DNA of 64,000 nt from Cephalotrichum gorgonifer (taxonomy: Eukaryota > Ascomycota > Sordariomycetes > Microascales > Microascaceae), in contig ONZQ02000002.1 of assembly GCA_900312665.1 (NCBI GenBank), positions 1,606,200 to 1,670,199 of the forward strand, read 5' to 3'. How positions within the stretch are numbered: position 1 is the first letter of the stretch; each line of letters begins with the position of its first letter. The translations under genes and the position numbers were made by a program. The notes under the pieces are model-generated. The model was given only the letters and a program-made list of their open reading frames with translations. It had not been told where the DNA came from and did no database searches. This document shows, in pieces, positions 46,638 to 56,550 of the stretch.

Positions 46638-49600
46638 ATGTCCTCCAGGAGACTGGGCTCCAGCCCGGCTATCAGGCCCACGAATCCTCCGAACTTGTCA
46701 AGAAGGTTAGTAGGGTATAGGGAGAACTCTGAGAGTACCGGCGCCGCCCCCAAAGTCCGAGATCCAGTTAGGGAACCGATTGATTTTCGAAACAAGCCCG
46801 CGAGTCGGATACCACAAAACCCTAGTGCACGACGGCCATCTAACCCGGGGCAACCGACAAGACCCGGGCTTAACCACCAAAACCAGTCATGGGGCTCCAC
46901 GAGCTCGGTTTCCGCCCCGTCTAGGTCGAACCAAGGCTCGTCAGGATCCTCCGCCTCGAGTAAGGACACTGGACTGAGGCCAGGTCCGAGTCTACGAAGG
47001 AAGCGCTCCAATCTCACGCAGAATCCGGAAAGCACACAAAACCACTCGCGAACCGACTCTGGAAGAACGAGCTCCTCTTCTTCTAATCCACCAAGACCTC
47101 CATACTCTGCAGATCGGCCAGCGGGTATGCAGTACGACCGGTCGTTCACAGCTAGTCCGACCGAGATTCAGGTCGCACAGGTGGTAGACCTTGGGAAGCC
47201 AAAGGTTCCCACTGTTACCCTCTATCCAGAACTGGATCGTTACCGTGATGTTCAGCGGCCAACCGCGCCAACATATCCGTCGGGCCACGAGCTTCCTTAC
47301 AGGCTAACTACTCATGATCTTCCGCCACCAACGCCTGGATACTTCTCCGGAACGGGCAGCCAGCTCAGTGGCATGAGCGGAAGCCCATCAACGAGGTTCT
47401 CGGAGTCACCTGGAACCGGCCCATATAGCCGGGATACCACTCCCACATCCGTGTCATCCCAGTCTCCCGGAGTTGTTGTGCCGATCCGGTTTGCACCTCC
47501 CAGGATGCAACACGATAGCCCTGGTCGGGGTCGGCCGCCCGTGACGCGGAGGCGCGGCGGAAGCCTGTCAAACGAACAAAACATCCTCAGCTCAGACACT
47601 GAGGGCCTCGCTGCTGTGAGGGAATCTCTTACGTCCTCGTCCTCCAACTCCACCGTCCGTGGTACTGATAAGAACGCCCAGAAAAAGATCCAGGGTCCCC
47701 CGTCAAGCCCGCCGCCCCGAAAGTCATCCGCAAACCAGGCGGCCAAGGTCCAAAGTCCCGAGTCCACGACCCGCAAGCTCTCCCGGCGACCTACGCACCC
47801 CGCGGTTTCGTCACCCCCGCCGGTAACCGCCAATACCGCCAGGCATGCTCATGCTGCTTCGTCCAGGGGGACTCCTCCCATGAGGCCCAGCAGGGATGGA
47901 ACTCCAGATATGCACACCCAGCTCTGGGAACCTGTTCCAGTCGTTCACAGCAACCTTTCGTCGACAAGTCTACATGGGGAGAGGCGCGGTAGTGAGCCAT
48001 ATGTTGCCACCTCGTCCCTCCCTCGCTCAATAACTCCATTGGGAAATCCTGATCATGCCCGGCCTACACACCGCCGACGGCCCTCTGGCCAAGGAACAGC
48101 GGCAGCTCTTAGGAGTGATTCCGAAACTGAGGTGGTCGCGACCGTGAAGAAAGCAAAAGCTGAGCCGACCCGGCTTGTACGCACACCGAGTCCCAATGTC
48201 TCCACGTTTAACTCGCGGTTCCCATTCTTTGGAAGAAAGAAACAAGTTTCGGCCCCCGAAGCGGTGCCCACAAGCAAGAAAGACAAGGAGTCTCGGAAAG
48301 GACCGGCTGCCGGCACTGGGCATGAGGGATATGGACGCATGGGAGCCATTCGCCGTCGAAGTAGCGGCGCGTTGAACCCCGCGCGTAGCTCCTTTGGACT
48401 ATCACCCTCTCAAGATACACCTGCACATCAACCTCAGTTTACCGATCCATTCCTGCGCGATCGGATGAATCCGGTGGTCATCTCTGGCGGCGAGGTAGTG
48501 GAGAATCGAAATGCTGCAACACCGGACCTTTCCCAGGCCGAGAGCACTCGGGGCTTAACTCCAAGAGCCCACTCTCGTCAACTTAGCAGCGACTCAAAAA
48601 TTAGCTCGGCATCCACCTCGAGCTCGAGAGAAGAAAGTCGAAATACGCTTTGGCCGTCTGCCTTCCCGAAAAGTCAAATACCCAACGCGAGAGGTCGCAG
48701 ACCTTCTGAAAGCAGTGATGATGGGGCTATCATGAAGTCAACCATTGCATTCCGACGATCTGTTCACAAGCTTCGCACATCCCCGGAGCAAGATCCGGTG
48801 AGACTGCCAAAACCGATCAACACCAGAGGCACCGCACCTTCCCCCCTCACCAGCTTCGAGACCAACGCCACAACAGACGACGGATCGAATATGTACCTGC
48901 AGAGGGAGACGTCTCGGGGAAACAAGCCATTGTTGGTACAGCCGAAGAAATTGACAAAGCGATCAAAGTCACCGCGGAAGTGGAACTTCTTCGGTCGATC
49001 ACAACCACAGGCAAAGGCTTCTAAGTCCCCTGAGGTGGAACCCGTAGCGGCCACGGTAACCATGGTGCAGACCAGGGCGGTCCCATTCTACGCTATGATA
49101 GACTCTTCGGAGCAGGAAGATGGGGGCGAGATGGACGTCATGGATGTTCTCCGCAGCGCCGAGGTTTGCGAGGTGCCGTCCTCGAGAATTCAGCTTTCTG
49201 GGTCGGAGAGGCGGCCATCCGAAATTAGCCCTCCGGAGTTTGCGTCGCCGGTGGACACTGCAGCAACCCCGGGTGCTAAAGCAAGTTACCCTATACAGGC
49301 GGCGGAGCCGGAGACTCGTATCTTATCGCCTCCACGACCCTCGAACCTAGGGCAAACTGCCCAACAGGCCCGGACCGCTCGACCCACGAAACAGAGCCGG
49401 CTTCCTCAGGTTGGACGGATACCGAAGGTAGTAAGCACTCGCCCCGAGCGGGCATCTCCTAGGAGCTTCTCTCGCCCATTCAACAAGATGAGCCCCCAGA
49501 TCCCGACGACGACTACGGACCAGCCTAGCCTGGAGGCTACCACTATGAGCCCAAGCCTACCGACAATGTCAACCCCGGAGATGACTCTCCACGGCACCAC

Positions 49601-51236
49601 GCTCACTAGTGGTTCGCAGGAACACTCGGCATCTCCCGCGTTGATTGGGGAGGGGAGAGAGTTTTTGGCCTTCTCTCCGCGTAAGAACTCTACTGCGACA
49701 ACATCCTCTTCAAGCTGCTGCTCTGCGATATACACGACGGTTGATACCACTGCCATAATCCCTTCGCCAAGTGCTCCACTCGCCGAGGACGAAATCTGGG
49801 ATGAGTACAACGACTTCCTAGGGGATATGCCTCTGAAGACTCCCCCATCGGCGGCTCTGCGCAAGGCCAAGGGCCTACCTCCCGTGAAGACGGTCGCCGG
49901 AAAGATTTCCCGAGACGTGAACCTGGAATCACCGACAATTGACGTCAAAGTTTCCGGATTACGGGTTGACAAAGGGAAGAAGAGAATCGAGGCCCGAGAG
50001 GAGATTGTATCTAGCGTCTACAGTTGTGATGATGATGCTGAGGACAACCTCCACCCTCCGCAGATCCAGCCTAGCCCCTCGACGCCCTTCTCCGTTTCCC
50101 AGTTTGTGGGAGGTTATGGCGAGCGCAACAACAGCGGCGAGTTGACGGCTAAGATTCCCGTCAGAACCTCTCCGATGAAGAGCGAAAGGAACAGCGGGTC
50201 GTCCTCTCGAAAGTCGAGAGTATCAACCAACAGCAGCAGCAGTAAGGCCTCCGAGGATGAGACGCCGCTCGCCCAGGTCAATCTCAGGGTCGGGTCCATG
50301 ACTGTCAGTAAGTGGCTCACCTTTGGCCACGTCCTTTTCAGCCCGGCAAGGGAAGAGTTAGTAGAAGTCAAGGGCTCGCGAGAGAGCCACTCGGTCCTTG
50401 TTCTCGATGGTCTCGGCAACGACGACTGGTCGTTCTACGCTGCAGAGACGTACCCCGGGGCTACCTTCTTCAACCTCTCTCCTCGCGCCCCGCTTCCCGA
50501 GGACCGGCGAGCCTCGACCGCCTTCCCCCTGAGCCCGAAGAACCACTACCAGATCCAGTATACCTCTCAACTTGCCAAGTTTCCCTTCGGCCCCTCGACC
50601 TTCTCAACAGTCGTGATCCGCTTCCCCACGGCGGCACCGGAGTCGCATTACCGCAACCTTGTCTCCGAGGCCCGAAGGGTGCTCAAGCCGGGGGGTTACG
50701 TCGAACTGTCGATCCTGGACCTTGACCTCAACAACATGGGCAACCGCGGGCGGCGCACAGTCCGGAGGCTCAAGGAGCGTATCCACGCGCGGAATTCAGA
50801 TACGAGCCTCGCCTCGACTGCAGACCTCATGCTTCGGCTCCTGAGCAGGAAGAACTTTGCGGACATCAAATCTTGCCGCGTGGGCGTCCCTGTCGCGAGC
50901 TCCATCGAGCGGGCCACGGGCCTCAAGGTCGATCGCGCTTCGATGTCGGCGACGGGGGCAGGCGAGAAGGGCAAGGCCAAAGAACAGCGGAGCCTGGCGG
51001 AGATGATGAGCGACGATAGTGAGTTGGCGGACGAGAGCATCGCCAAGATGGTCAGCAAGGTCGGGAGGTGGTGGTACACAAGGTGCTACGAGAGCGTGGC
51101 GGCTCCGGCGGGGGGTCCTTCCGGGAAGGGGATCTGGGATAAGGGGCTGCTGGGGGAGTGCGAGCAGTGGGGGACGAGTCTGAAGCTCATGGTCTGTCAC
51201 GCAAGGGTCCCGGAGAGCCGGGTCGCGAGCATTTAG
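46638..51236 (+). CDS. Large disordered protein with C-terminal methyltransferase-like domain
   Basis: Uninterrupted 1532-codon frame. Residues 1 to about 1220 are Ser/Pro/Arg/Thr-rich, low in hydrophobics and almost certainly disordered, with many SP/TP and RxxS sites (for example KLTKRSKSPRKWNFFGRSQ). The last 310 residues form a class I methyltransferase-like fold starting at VSKWLTFGHVLFSPA. It contains SHSVLVLDGLGNDDWSFYAA in the place of motif I, FSTVVIRFP as the beta-4 region, and ARRVLKPGGYVELSILDLDL, the best-conserved methyltransferase segment. The C-terminus has GRWWYTRCYE and CEQWGTSLKLMVCHARVP. Motif I lacks the usual acidic-x-G-x-G-x-G, so SAM binding is not assured. The substrate is unknown. 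The start is the first ATG of the frame, after four uORFs. Confidence 0.85.
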   Translation: MSSRRLGSSPAIRPTNPPNLSRRLVGYRENSESTGAAPKVRDPVREPIDFRNKPASRIPQNPSARRPSNPGQPTRPGLNHQNQSWGSTSSVSAPSRSNQGSSGSSASSKDTGLRPGPSLRRKRSNLTQNPESTQNHSRTDSGRTSSSSSNPPRPPYSADRPAGMQYDRSFTASPTEIQVAQVVDLGKPKVPTVTLYPELDRYRDVQRPTAPTYPSGHELPYRLTTHDLPPPTPGYFSGTGSQLSGMSGSPSTRFSESPGTGPYSRDTTPTSVSSQSPGVVVPIRFAPPRMQHDSPGRGRPPVTRRRGGSLSNEQNILSSDTEGLAAVRESLTSSSSNSTVRGTDKNAQKKIQGPPSSPPPRKSSANQAAKVQSPESTTRKLSRRPTHPAVSSPPPVTANTARHAHAASSRGTPPMRPSRDGTPDMHTQLWEPVPVVHSNLSSTSLHGERRGSEPYVATSSLPRSITPLGNPDHARPTHRRRPSGQGTAAALRSDSETEVVATVKKAKAEPTRLVRTPSPNVSTFNSRFPFFGRKKQVSAPEAVPTSKKDKESRKGPAAGTGHEGYGRMGAIRRRSSGALNPARSSFGLSPSQDTPAHQPQFTDPFLRDRMNPVVISGGEVVENRNAATPDLSQAESTRGLTPRAHSRQLSSDSKISSASTSSSREESRNTLWPSAFPKSQIPNARGRRPSESSDDGAIMKSTIAFRRSVHKLRTSPEQDPVRLPKPINTRGTAPSPLTSFETNATTDDGSNMYLQRETSRGNKPLLVQPKKLTKRSKSPRKWNFFGRSQPQAKASKSPEVEPVAATVTMVQTRAVPFYAMIDSSEQEDGGEMDVMDVLRSAEVCEVPSSRIQLSGSERRPSEISPPEFASPVDTAATPGAKASYPIQAAEPETRILSPPRPSNLGQTAQQARTARPTKQSRLPQVGRIPKVVSTRPERASPRSFSRPFNKMSPQIPTTTTDQPSLEATTMSPSLPTMSTPEMTLHGTTLTSGSQEHSASPALIGEGREFLAFSPRKNSTATTSSSSCCSAIYTTVDTTAIIPSPSAPLAEDEIWDEYNDFLGDMPLKTPPSAALRKAKGLPPVKTVAGKISRDVNLESPTIDVKVSGLRVDKGKKRIEAREEIVSSVYSCDDDAEDNLHPPQIQPSPSTPFSVSQFVGGYGERNNSGELTAKIPVRTSPMKSERNSGSSSRKSRVSTNSSSSKASEDETPLAQVNLRVGSMTVSKWLTFGHVLFSPAREELVEVKGSRESHSVLVLDGLGNDDWSFYAAETYPGATFFNLSPRAPLPEDRRASTAFPLSPKNHYQIQYTSQLAKFPFGPSTFSTVVIRFPTAAPESHYRNLVSEARRVLKPGGYVELSILDLDLNNMGNRGRRTVRRLKERIHARNSDTSLASTADLMLRLLSRKNFADIKSCRVGVPVASSIERATGLKVDRASMSATGAGEKGKAKEQRSLAEMMSDDSELADESIAKMVSKVGRWWYTRCYESVAAPAGGPSGKGIWDKGLLGECEQWGTSLKLMVCHARVPESRVASI

Positions 51237-52158
51237 GACTTTCTGGTCCTTCTTGTTTACGGCAGAGCTCCTCCTTTTAGCCATCCATCCCTCTTTTCGT
51301 CGGGGATGCTTTTGGTTGGGCTTGTGTCCGACTATCCTACCTTTGTTTTTGTGCCGCCGTTTTCGGTTCGAGCGTTCGCACATATCTTTTCGTCGAGTTT
51401 TTTTATTTTCCTTTTGCAACATTCCTCGTTCGGCATCCAAAGCGTCAGTGGGGTTTCGTTTTCGTCATCGGCATCATTTTCTACAAAGAAAAAAGCTATC
51501 GGCGCGAGCCTGAGTTTTTATCAAGACAGCTGAGAAGGGTACAAGTCGCCTGGTTTCACAGCACGGCGCTCATGGACTATATTACGTCTCTACCTTCACC
51601 TTCTTCTTTCCTCTAGACCGAGGAATCGGAGGTGATGGCTGTTTTATAGTCGGGAGTTAATTGGGATGACGGATGGTGGTAGCAGGGGACTGGTCCCACT
51701 CTGGTATATATGGCGGGACCATACCTCGAACCTTTCTTTCTTCACACTGGATTATATGATGGGCTATTAGGGGCAAGGCACCTCTGGTTTACGGCATGGC
51801 TATCGGGGAAGGAGATAATCTCGGGGTTATTGTGGGATGGACTGGAAGGGGAAACGGGGGATGCTCACGCTTACGCCGCTCATGGTTACGTTCACGTTCA
51901 CGATTATGATGGAAACTGGATTTCTGTTTTTGACTTCTTTTTGGGGGGGGGGGGAATGAAGAATATGAGGATAGATACCCTAGCGAAATAGCGAAATCTT
52001 GTTCTGTCTAATGTTAAAGTTATAAACAAACTATCTCTATCTTTTCCTTGAGAGGTATGTTAGTATGTCTGGGTCAGTTGTGCTTGTCTAAGTCTAACGG
52101 CGGAGCAAGAGCGGAACCGCATTCTAGGAACTATTTTCCGTAAAGATCTCGAGATGGA
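51237..52158. other. Intergenic region between convergent genes
   Basis: 3' ends of the methyltransferase-like gene and of the first repeat-family gene. T-rich at 51340-51420. No gene is seen. Confidence 0.6.
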
Positions 52159-53568
52159 CTACTGGTATATGTCCCGCTCCATCTCCTCATCCGGATTGTA
52201 CTCGTCTATGAGCGCCCTCGCCGTTTCCGGCGTCACCCATACGCCTCCCGTCTCGTCCTTGGCAATTTCCATCTGCGCGTCCTCCTCAAGGTCGGGCTCA
52301 TCTGCGATCACTCTCAGCAGCTCTGGTAGCACATTCGTGAACACATCGCCCGGAACCATCCACAAGCCACCCGCCTCATCCCCGGCAATCTCCACATCCC
52401 AATCCTCCTCCTCCCACGGATCCTGCTCCCCCGCGCCCCTTATCCTGCCCGTCCCAAGCCAACTTCTAGGGTCGAACATGATGTCCTCGGCCAGCGAATT
52501 GCCCTCATGGCCGCCCCTACGCTCGATGACACCGGCCCACATATCCCTGAAGGCCGCGTTCTGGTTCCTCATGCTCTCCAGCACGCCGGCGATTATGGAT
52601 CTCCCATGGATCTCCCGGGACAGGTCTATCTCTGCCACCACAAGTTCCGCCCACACGCGCACCAACTCCTTTCCGAGTCCGCGCGCCTCCGCCGACCAGC
52701 CACCGATTGACCCAGGGGAGATGGGAGGACACAAGCTACAGGGAACGCCCCACGCATGCGACTTGCCTATTGCCCTGGCGATGGTCTCCTGGCGGGCGAA
52801 GGCGCGGATACTGTGCGCTGCGATGCACTCCTTGTACACCTCGAATTCGGAGTGGAGATAGGCTGTATCTGCGCGGAAGGCGTCGAGCTTGGCCTTTGCG
52901 ACGGTGATCTTCTCTCGAAGGGCCTCGACGTAAAACCCGCTACTAGTGTTGGGGGGGACATTCTGGGACTCCCCGGTCTGGATCTTAGCGTCGGTGGAGG
53001 GGGCGCCAGTGGGGGGAGTGTCGTCCACTGCACCGATGACCTCCTCCTCCTCTTGCGCACCCTCATCCTTCACAACCTGGGAGACGGCCTTCACCACCCA
53101 GCCGCGAAACTCCTGATCGTGATGCAGCCGGTCCACGACCATTGAGGCCACCCTCTCGCCAGCGATGGTATCGCAATCATCAAACTCGCCATGCTCCTCT
53201 GCCGACTCCCCATCTTCGCTCTCTTCCGTCTCTTCATCTCCTACCTTTCCCCCCAAATACGTCTCCCACCCCTTCCACTCCCAATACTGTTCATCATACT
53301 CCCAATTATTCTCAAATTCTCCACGACCCTGCATCTCCGCCAGCCCCGACATAGCCCACGAGATAACCCCACGGAGATCCCGTGCCGAGAGCCCGATGTT
53401 CGGGTCCGGCGTCAGCTCCTGGAAGAGCGGCGGGAGGCGCCGAGGGGCCAGGGCGGCCTTTGTACCTGCCTCGGCGAGATGGTCCTTGCAGAGGAGGCAT
53501 GCGGGGGGGAGCTTTTCCATCTGACGGGATAGCTGACGGACGGTGGGGACGGAATGTTGGGCGGACAT
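52159..53568 (-). CDS. DLRG-ISWA repeat-family protein A
   Basis: Single exon, 469 aa, no named family recognised. The N-terminus has a CxxC pair (PPACLLCKDH, Cys24 and Cys27). One copy of the family repeat follows (DPNIGLSARDLRGVISWAMS, about 55-74) with the acidic-aromatic motif YDEQYWEWKGWETYLG (91-106). A Glu-rich stretch comes next. A helical region from about 220 has coiled-coil character (REKITVAKAKLDAFRADTAY) and a second Cys pair (VPCSLCPP). Near the C-terminus a module occurs twice: VEIAGDEAGGLWMVPGDV and MEIAKDETGGVWVTPETA. It has no signal peptide or membrane segment. It is the first of four same-strand genes, three of which share the family motifs. Function is unknown. Confidence 0.78.
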   Translation of the reverse strand: MSAQHSVPTVRQLSRQMEKLPPACLLCKDHLAEAGTKAALAPRRLPPLFQELTPDPNIGLSARDLRGVISWAMSGLAEMQGRGEFENNWEYDEQYWEWKGWETYLGGKVGDEETEESEDGESAEEHGEFDDCDTIAGERVASMVVDRLHHDQEFRGWVVKAVSQVVKDEGAQEEEEVIGAVDDTPPTGAPSTDAKIQTGESQNVPPNTSSGFYVEALREKITVAKAKLDAFRADTAYLHSEFEVYKECIAAHSIRAFARQETIARAIGKSHAWGVPCSLCPPISPGSIGGWSAEARGLGKELVRVWAELVVAEIDLSREIHGRSIIAGVLESMRNQNAAFRDMWAGVIERRGGHEGNSLAEDIMFDPRSWLGTGRIRGAGEQDPWEEEDWDVEIAGDEAGGLWMVPGDVFTNVLPELLRVIADEPDLEEDAQMEIAKDETGGVWVTPETARALIDEYNPDEEMERDIYQ

Positions 53569-53991
53569 CTTGTCAGGGGGGAGATGGCACTTGTCTGTGT
53601 AAGTGGTGGACCTTTCCAGCTATATTCTGTGGGAATTTGGGATCTAACGCTGTAAGCGTGTGAGATGACTGAGATGGGGAGGTCCTCAATAATATAGGAG
53701 ACCCGGGATATGAGCGCGTCTGGCTGTTGTTGAGGATGTGGGAGGGGGCGGAGAAACCTCAGATATTTGAATTGAGGTTCTCTTTCATACCCATTTCCGC
53801 GATCGAGTTCGTTTGACAGAAAGAAATCGTATGGAGATGTCTGAAACATGGAGAAACTGAAAGAAAACTGGAAGCACGCTATTCATACCTGGCACTCCTT
53901 TGATAGATTCACATAAGGGGACATTGCTTATCCGATTCTGCACAGAATACAGACAAAGTGTATGCTCTCACATTACAAGAGTTTGACTGTT
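53569..53991. other. Intergenic region, genes B to A
   Basis: Promoter of gene A and 3' end of gene B. A TATA-like stretch (TATATTATTG on the minus strand, near 53690) lies about 120 bp before gene A. No gene is seen. Confidence 0.5.
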
Positions 53992-54573
53992 CTAAGCGAG
54001 CTTTCTTGGTTGCCCTGTGATGTCGCCAGGGGTAGTGTCCTCTTCCACCTCTACATCCGTCGACGCTACCTCCTTCAATACCACTTTCTCCACTTCCACC
54101 TCCTCCATCATCATTCCCGACATGTCCGTGATATCCATCACCTCATCCCACGTCTTCGCCTTCTCCACAGGCTCCCCGCCCTCCTCCGTCGCCTTCATCC
54201 CTCCATACTCCTCATCAGCCCACGCTACCATCTGTCCCAACCGGCGACGGAAATCCAGATCGTCAACAAGCAGTGACTCCAGACGCCGAAAGGTCCTCCA
54301 ATCATAATACTCGTCGTCCTCTCCATCCTCTTCCTCCTCCAACTTGAAAGCCGCCGAGCGCTTCCCCGACAGGTCGGCTACACGTGATAGATCATACTTT
54401 GGGAGGAGCTCTGCTTCCGCCGTCGCCCACTCCACAATAGTCTGGGCGCGGGCAGCAGGCCAGGTGCTGCCCATCATCCATTTGAGGGCAGATCGCAGAA
54501 TCAAAATAGGGCTGTTCATCTTGTCAAACCAAATAGAGATTTTAGCCAGCAGGAAATGGGAGATTTTTTTCAC
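53992..54573 (-). CDS. Small acidic protein B, divergent member of the cluster
   Basis: Open frame of 193 codons. Translation may start at the internal ATG of MNSPILILRSALKWMMGST (54519), giving 175 aa. It lacks the clean DLRG-ISWA repeat, but ARAQTIVEWATAEAELL sits where that motif sits in genes C and D. DDEYYDWRTFRRLESLLVDD recalls both the YDEEYWxW motif and the RVASMVVDRLHHDQEFRGWV segment of protein A. The second half is very acidic and Val/Glu-rich. Membership of the family is an inference from these weak matches and from position between A and C on the same strand. Confidence 0.6.
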   Translation of the reverse strand: MKKISHFLLAKISIWFDKMNSPILILRSALKWMMGSTWPAARAQTIVEWATAEAELLPKYDLSRVADLSGKRSAAFKLEEEEDGEDDEYYDWRTFRRLESLLVDDLDFRRRLGQMVAWADEEYGGMKATEEGGEPVEKAKTWDEVMDITDMSGMMMEEVEVEKVVLKEVASTDVEVEEDTTPGDITGQPRKLA

Positions 54574-55163
54574 TTGTTGCGTGAGATGTCTGGTTTCTGT
54601 AAGATCTCTAAGATATGTGAGCCGCGCGATCTATTCCCTCCGCCAAGCTGTGAATGAGGATGAAGGACGCTAAGATATTTATATCCCGTCTTCACTCGAT
54701 CCCCGTCCCGCGAGATCATGGCCCCCTAGTAGTGAGAGGTATAGTGGCGAGTCTAGCTGCTTCTAGACGGCACCCTGGAAGAATAAGCCAGCTCAAGACG
54801 ATCCAGTCTGTATACGACGTTTCTTTGTCCAACTCTATGAGAGGGGACAACGAAAGGAATGCCCAGGCCAGGTGTGTTTCCACAGAGAATCCTGGAGTCA
54901 CAAGGAATCTGAGAGCATTCTATTGACTGTAAGGCATACGTATGACCTTTATCTCTCACATCCCTAGAGACTATCCATTGTTGGGCAAAACCATCTCAGT
55001 TGACAAGACAAAAGGACATGCGCTTAGAAACCGGACCATTCCGCCCTGCTTCTTTCGGTCCGCTACGGAGACTATAATTGGAGCTAAGCCTTGATGTATT
55101 GGACCTAAACTATGGTGAAGGTGCACAGTACGCCCTCACGGGGAAAATCATATTCCGGCGGCT
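54574..55163. other. Intergenic region, genes C to B
   Basis: Promoter of gene B and 3' end of gene C. A TATATTTAT-like run near 54675 could serve as gene B's promoter. No gene is seen. Confidence 0.5.
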
Positions 55164-55820
55164 TCACGACGTCGTCGCTACGCTCTCTCGCGCGAGGCTT
55201 CCACTTCCCACCTCTCCCATTTCATCTACCAGGAGGTCACTCCACTGACCCATTGGGTATTTCCGAGCAGTGACCCCATACACCTCGTCCCAGTCCCACT
55301 TCCAATACTCATCATTAAATCCTAGATCTCTCCACTCGTCCTCCTTTCTTTCGGTCCCCAGGACCGCCAGCCCGTCCGCAGCCCAGGCTATAACCCCCCG
55401 GAGCCCGCCAATGGTGACGATATCTGGGTTATCCAAGACATAGTCCCGCATGGAATACGGGAATGGCGTCAAAGAGTAGGGGAGCTTACAATTGCAGACC
55501 GGGTCAATACAGTCAATAAGGACCGGAAGGGGCTCGCAAAGGCTGCGGGCCATCTCTTCGACTCCAATATAGGCCATCGTAGGTCCGGGTGCCTCGTATA
55601 GAGTGCCAGGCGAACAAGACGGGGATGAATCCCTCATCTCCTCGACTCCCTGGTTGGCCCATGAGATGAGCCCCCGGAGTTGACTCACAGTGGCGAGGCG
55701 GGGCTCCCTCTTCATCTGCTTCCACAGGGGCAGTGGGAAGGGCCCCGGTGCTGAGGTGGCATTCTGTTCTGGCGCGTGGGCCAGATTTCTCGTGGGTTCT
55801 AGCTGCTGGTGGCCGGACAT
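55164..55820 (-). CDS. DLRG-ISWA repeat-family protein C (two repeats)
   Basis: Single exon, 218 aa. Repeat 1 is PFPLPLWKQMKREPRLATVS joined to QLRGLISWANQGVEEM (about 27-62). Repeat 2 is TPFPYSMRDYVLDNPDIVTI joined to GGLRGVIAWAADGL (about 118-151). Between them lie VEEMARSLCEPLPV and a Cys cluster CIDPVCNC (104-111). The acidic-aromatic motif is FNDEYWKWDWDEVYGV (168-183). The same order (repeat, spacer, Cys, repeat, aromatic motif) is found in protein D, so C and D are clear paralogues. It lacks the long C-terminal part of A and has no signal peptide. Function is unknown. Confidence 0.78.
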   Translation of the reverse strand: MSGHQQLEPTRNLAHAPEQNATSAPGPFPLPLWKQMKREPRLATVSQLRGLISWANQGVEEMRDSSPSCSPGTLYEAPGPTMAYIGVEEMARSLCEPLPVLIDCIDPVCNCKLPYSLTPFPYSMRDYVLDNPDIVTIGGLRGVIAWAADGLAVLGTERKEDEWRDLGFNDEYWKWDWDEVYGVTARKYPMGQWSDLLVDEMGEVGSGSLARESVATTS

Positions 55821-56550
55821 CTTTGTTGTTGTTACGAGTGTGTGTATAGGATATTTGACGTACGTGCAGTTGGTTGAGAAGCTGAAGAGGGACGGGAGGA
55901 ACCTAGTCGCTCATATTATAGCTCATTCGATGGGTTCTTTCACACCCCCGACTCGATTCCAATTCGTTTGTGGCTCACTCCTATTATACCTCATTACATT
56001 ACTTCCATTGTTTTTATTCTGCACATGAACAATGTCATGTGGTCAAGAAATGACTTTACCTCTATACCCTCGGGACCCATTGTTCATTCCTTTGACCTAT
56101 GTATGTGTTTCCATGTTTGAGGTCTGGACGCGGAAAAGGAGAATATTTCCACCCAGTAATGACGCAAGGCAGGAACTATAAGGCTGGTTCGCGGGAGGGA
56201 GGAGAGCACACCATCTATGGCAAGCGACAATCACGGCCCCATATCGGCCCCACATCGGCACAAGAGGCGGAGGGACGTCACCGTCACACTACGGGTGGCT
56301 CCGAGAATGACCCACGGCCCACACTACATGGACATCATCACGCTCGACCCGGGAACGCAAATATCTGTTTAAACCGCTAACTGGCTGTTCCTGCCCTGTA
56401 GATTCATAAAGGCGTCTATGTTTTATCTGAGACAAAAAATATCTTGGGTACCTATACTTCGTCCCCGACTACGTGAGCGTCCCCCGTTGGCAGATGGCAA
56501 CTTCTATAGACTTTTTTTGGCCCACAGGAACATCCTAGCGTAATAACGAG
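55821..56550. other. Intergenic region, genes D to C
   Basis: Promoter of gene C and 3' end of gene D. The minus-strand sequence GAGCTATAATATGAGCG (near 55910-55925) may be gene C's TATA element. No gene is seen. Confidence 0.5.

Noticed and set aside
50308..50341. GTAAGT...CAG pair inside the methyltransferase-like gene
   Set aside because: The span is only 34 bp. Removing it would delete residues KWLTFGHVLFS, which look like real coding sequence at the domain start.
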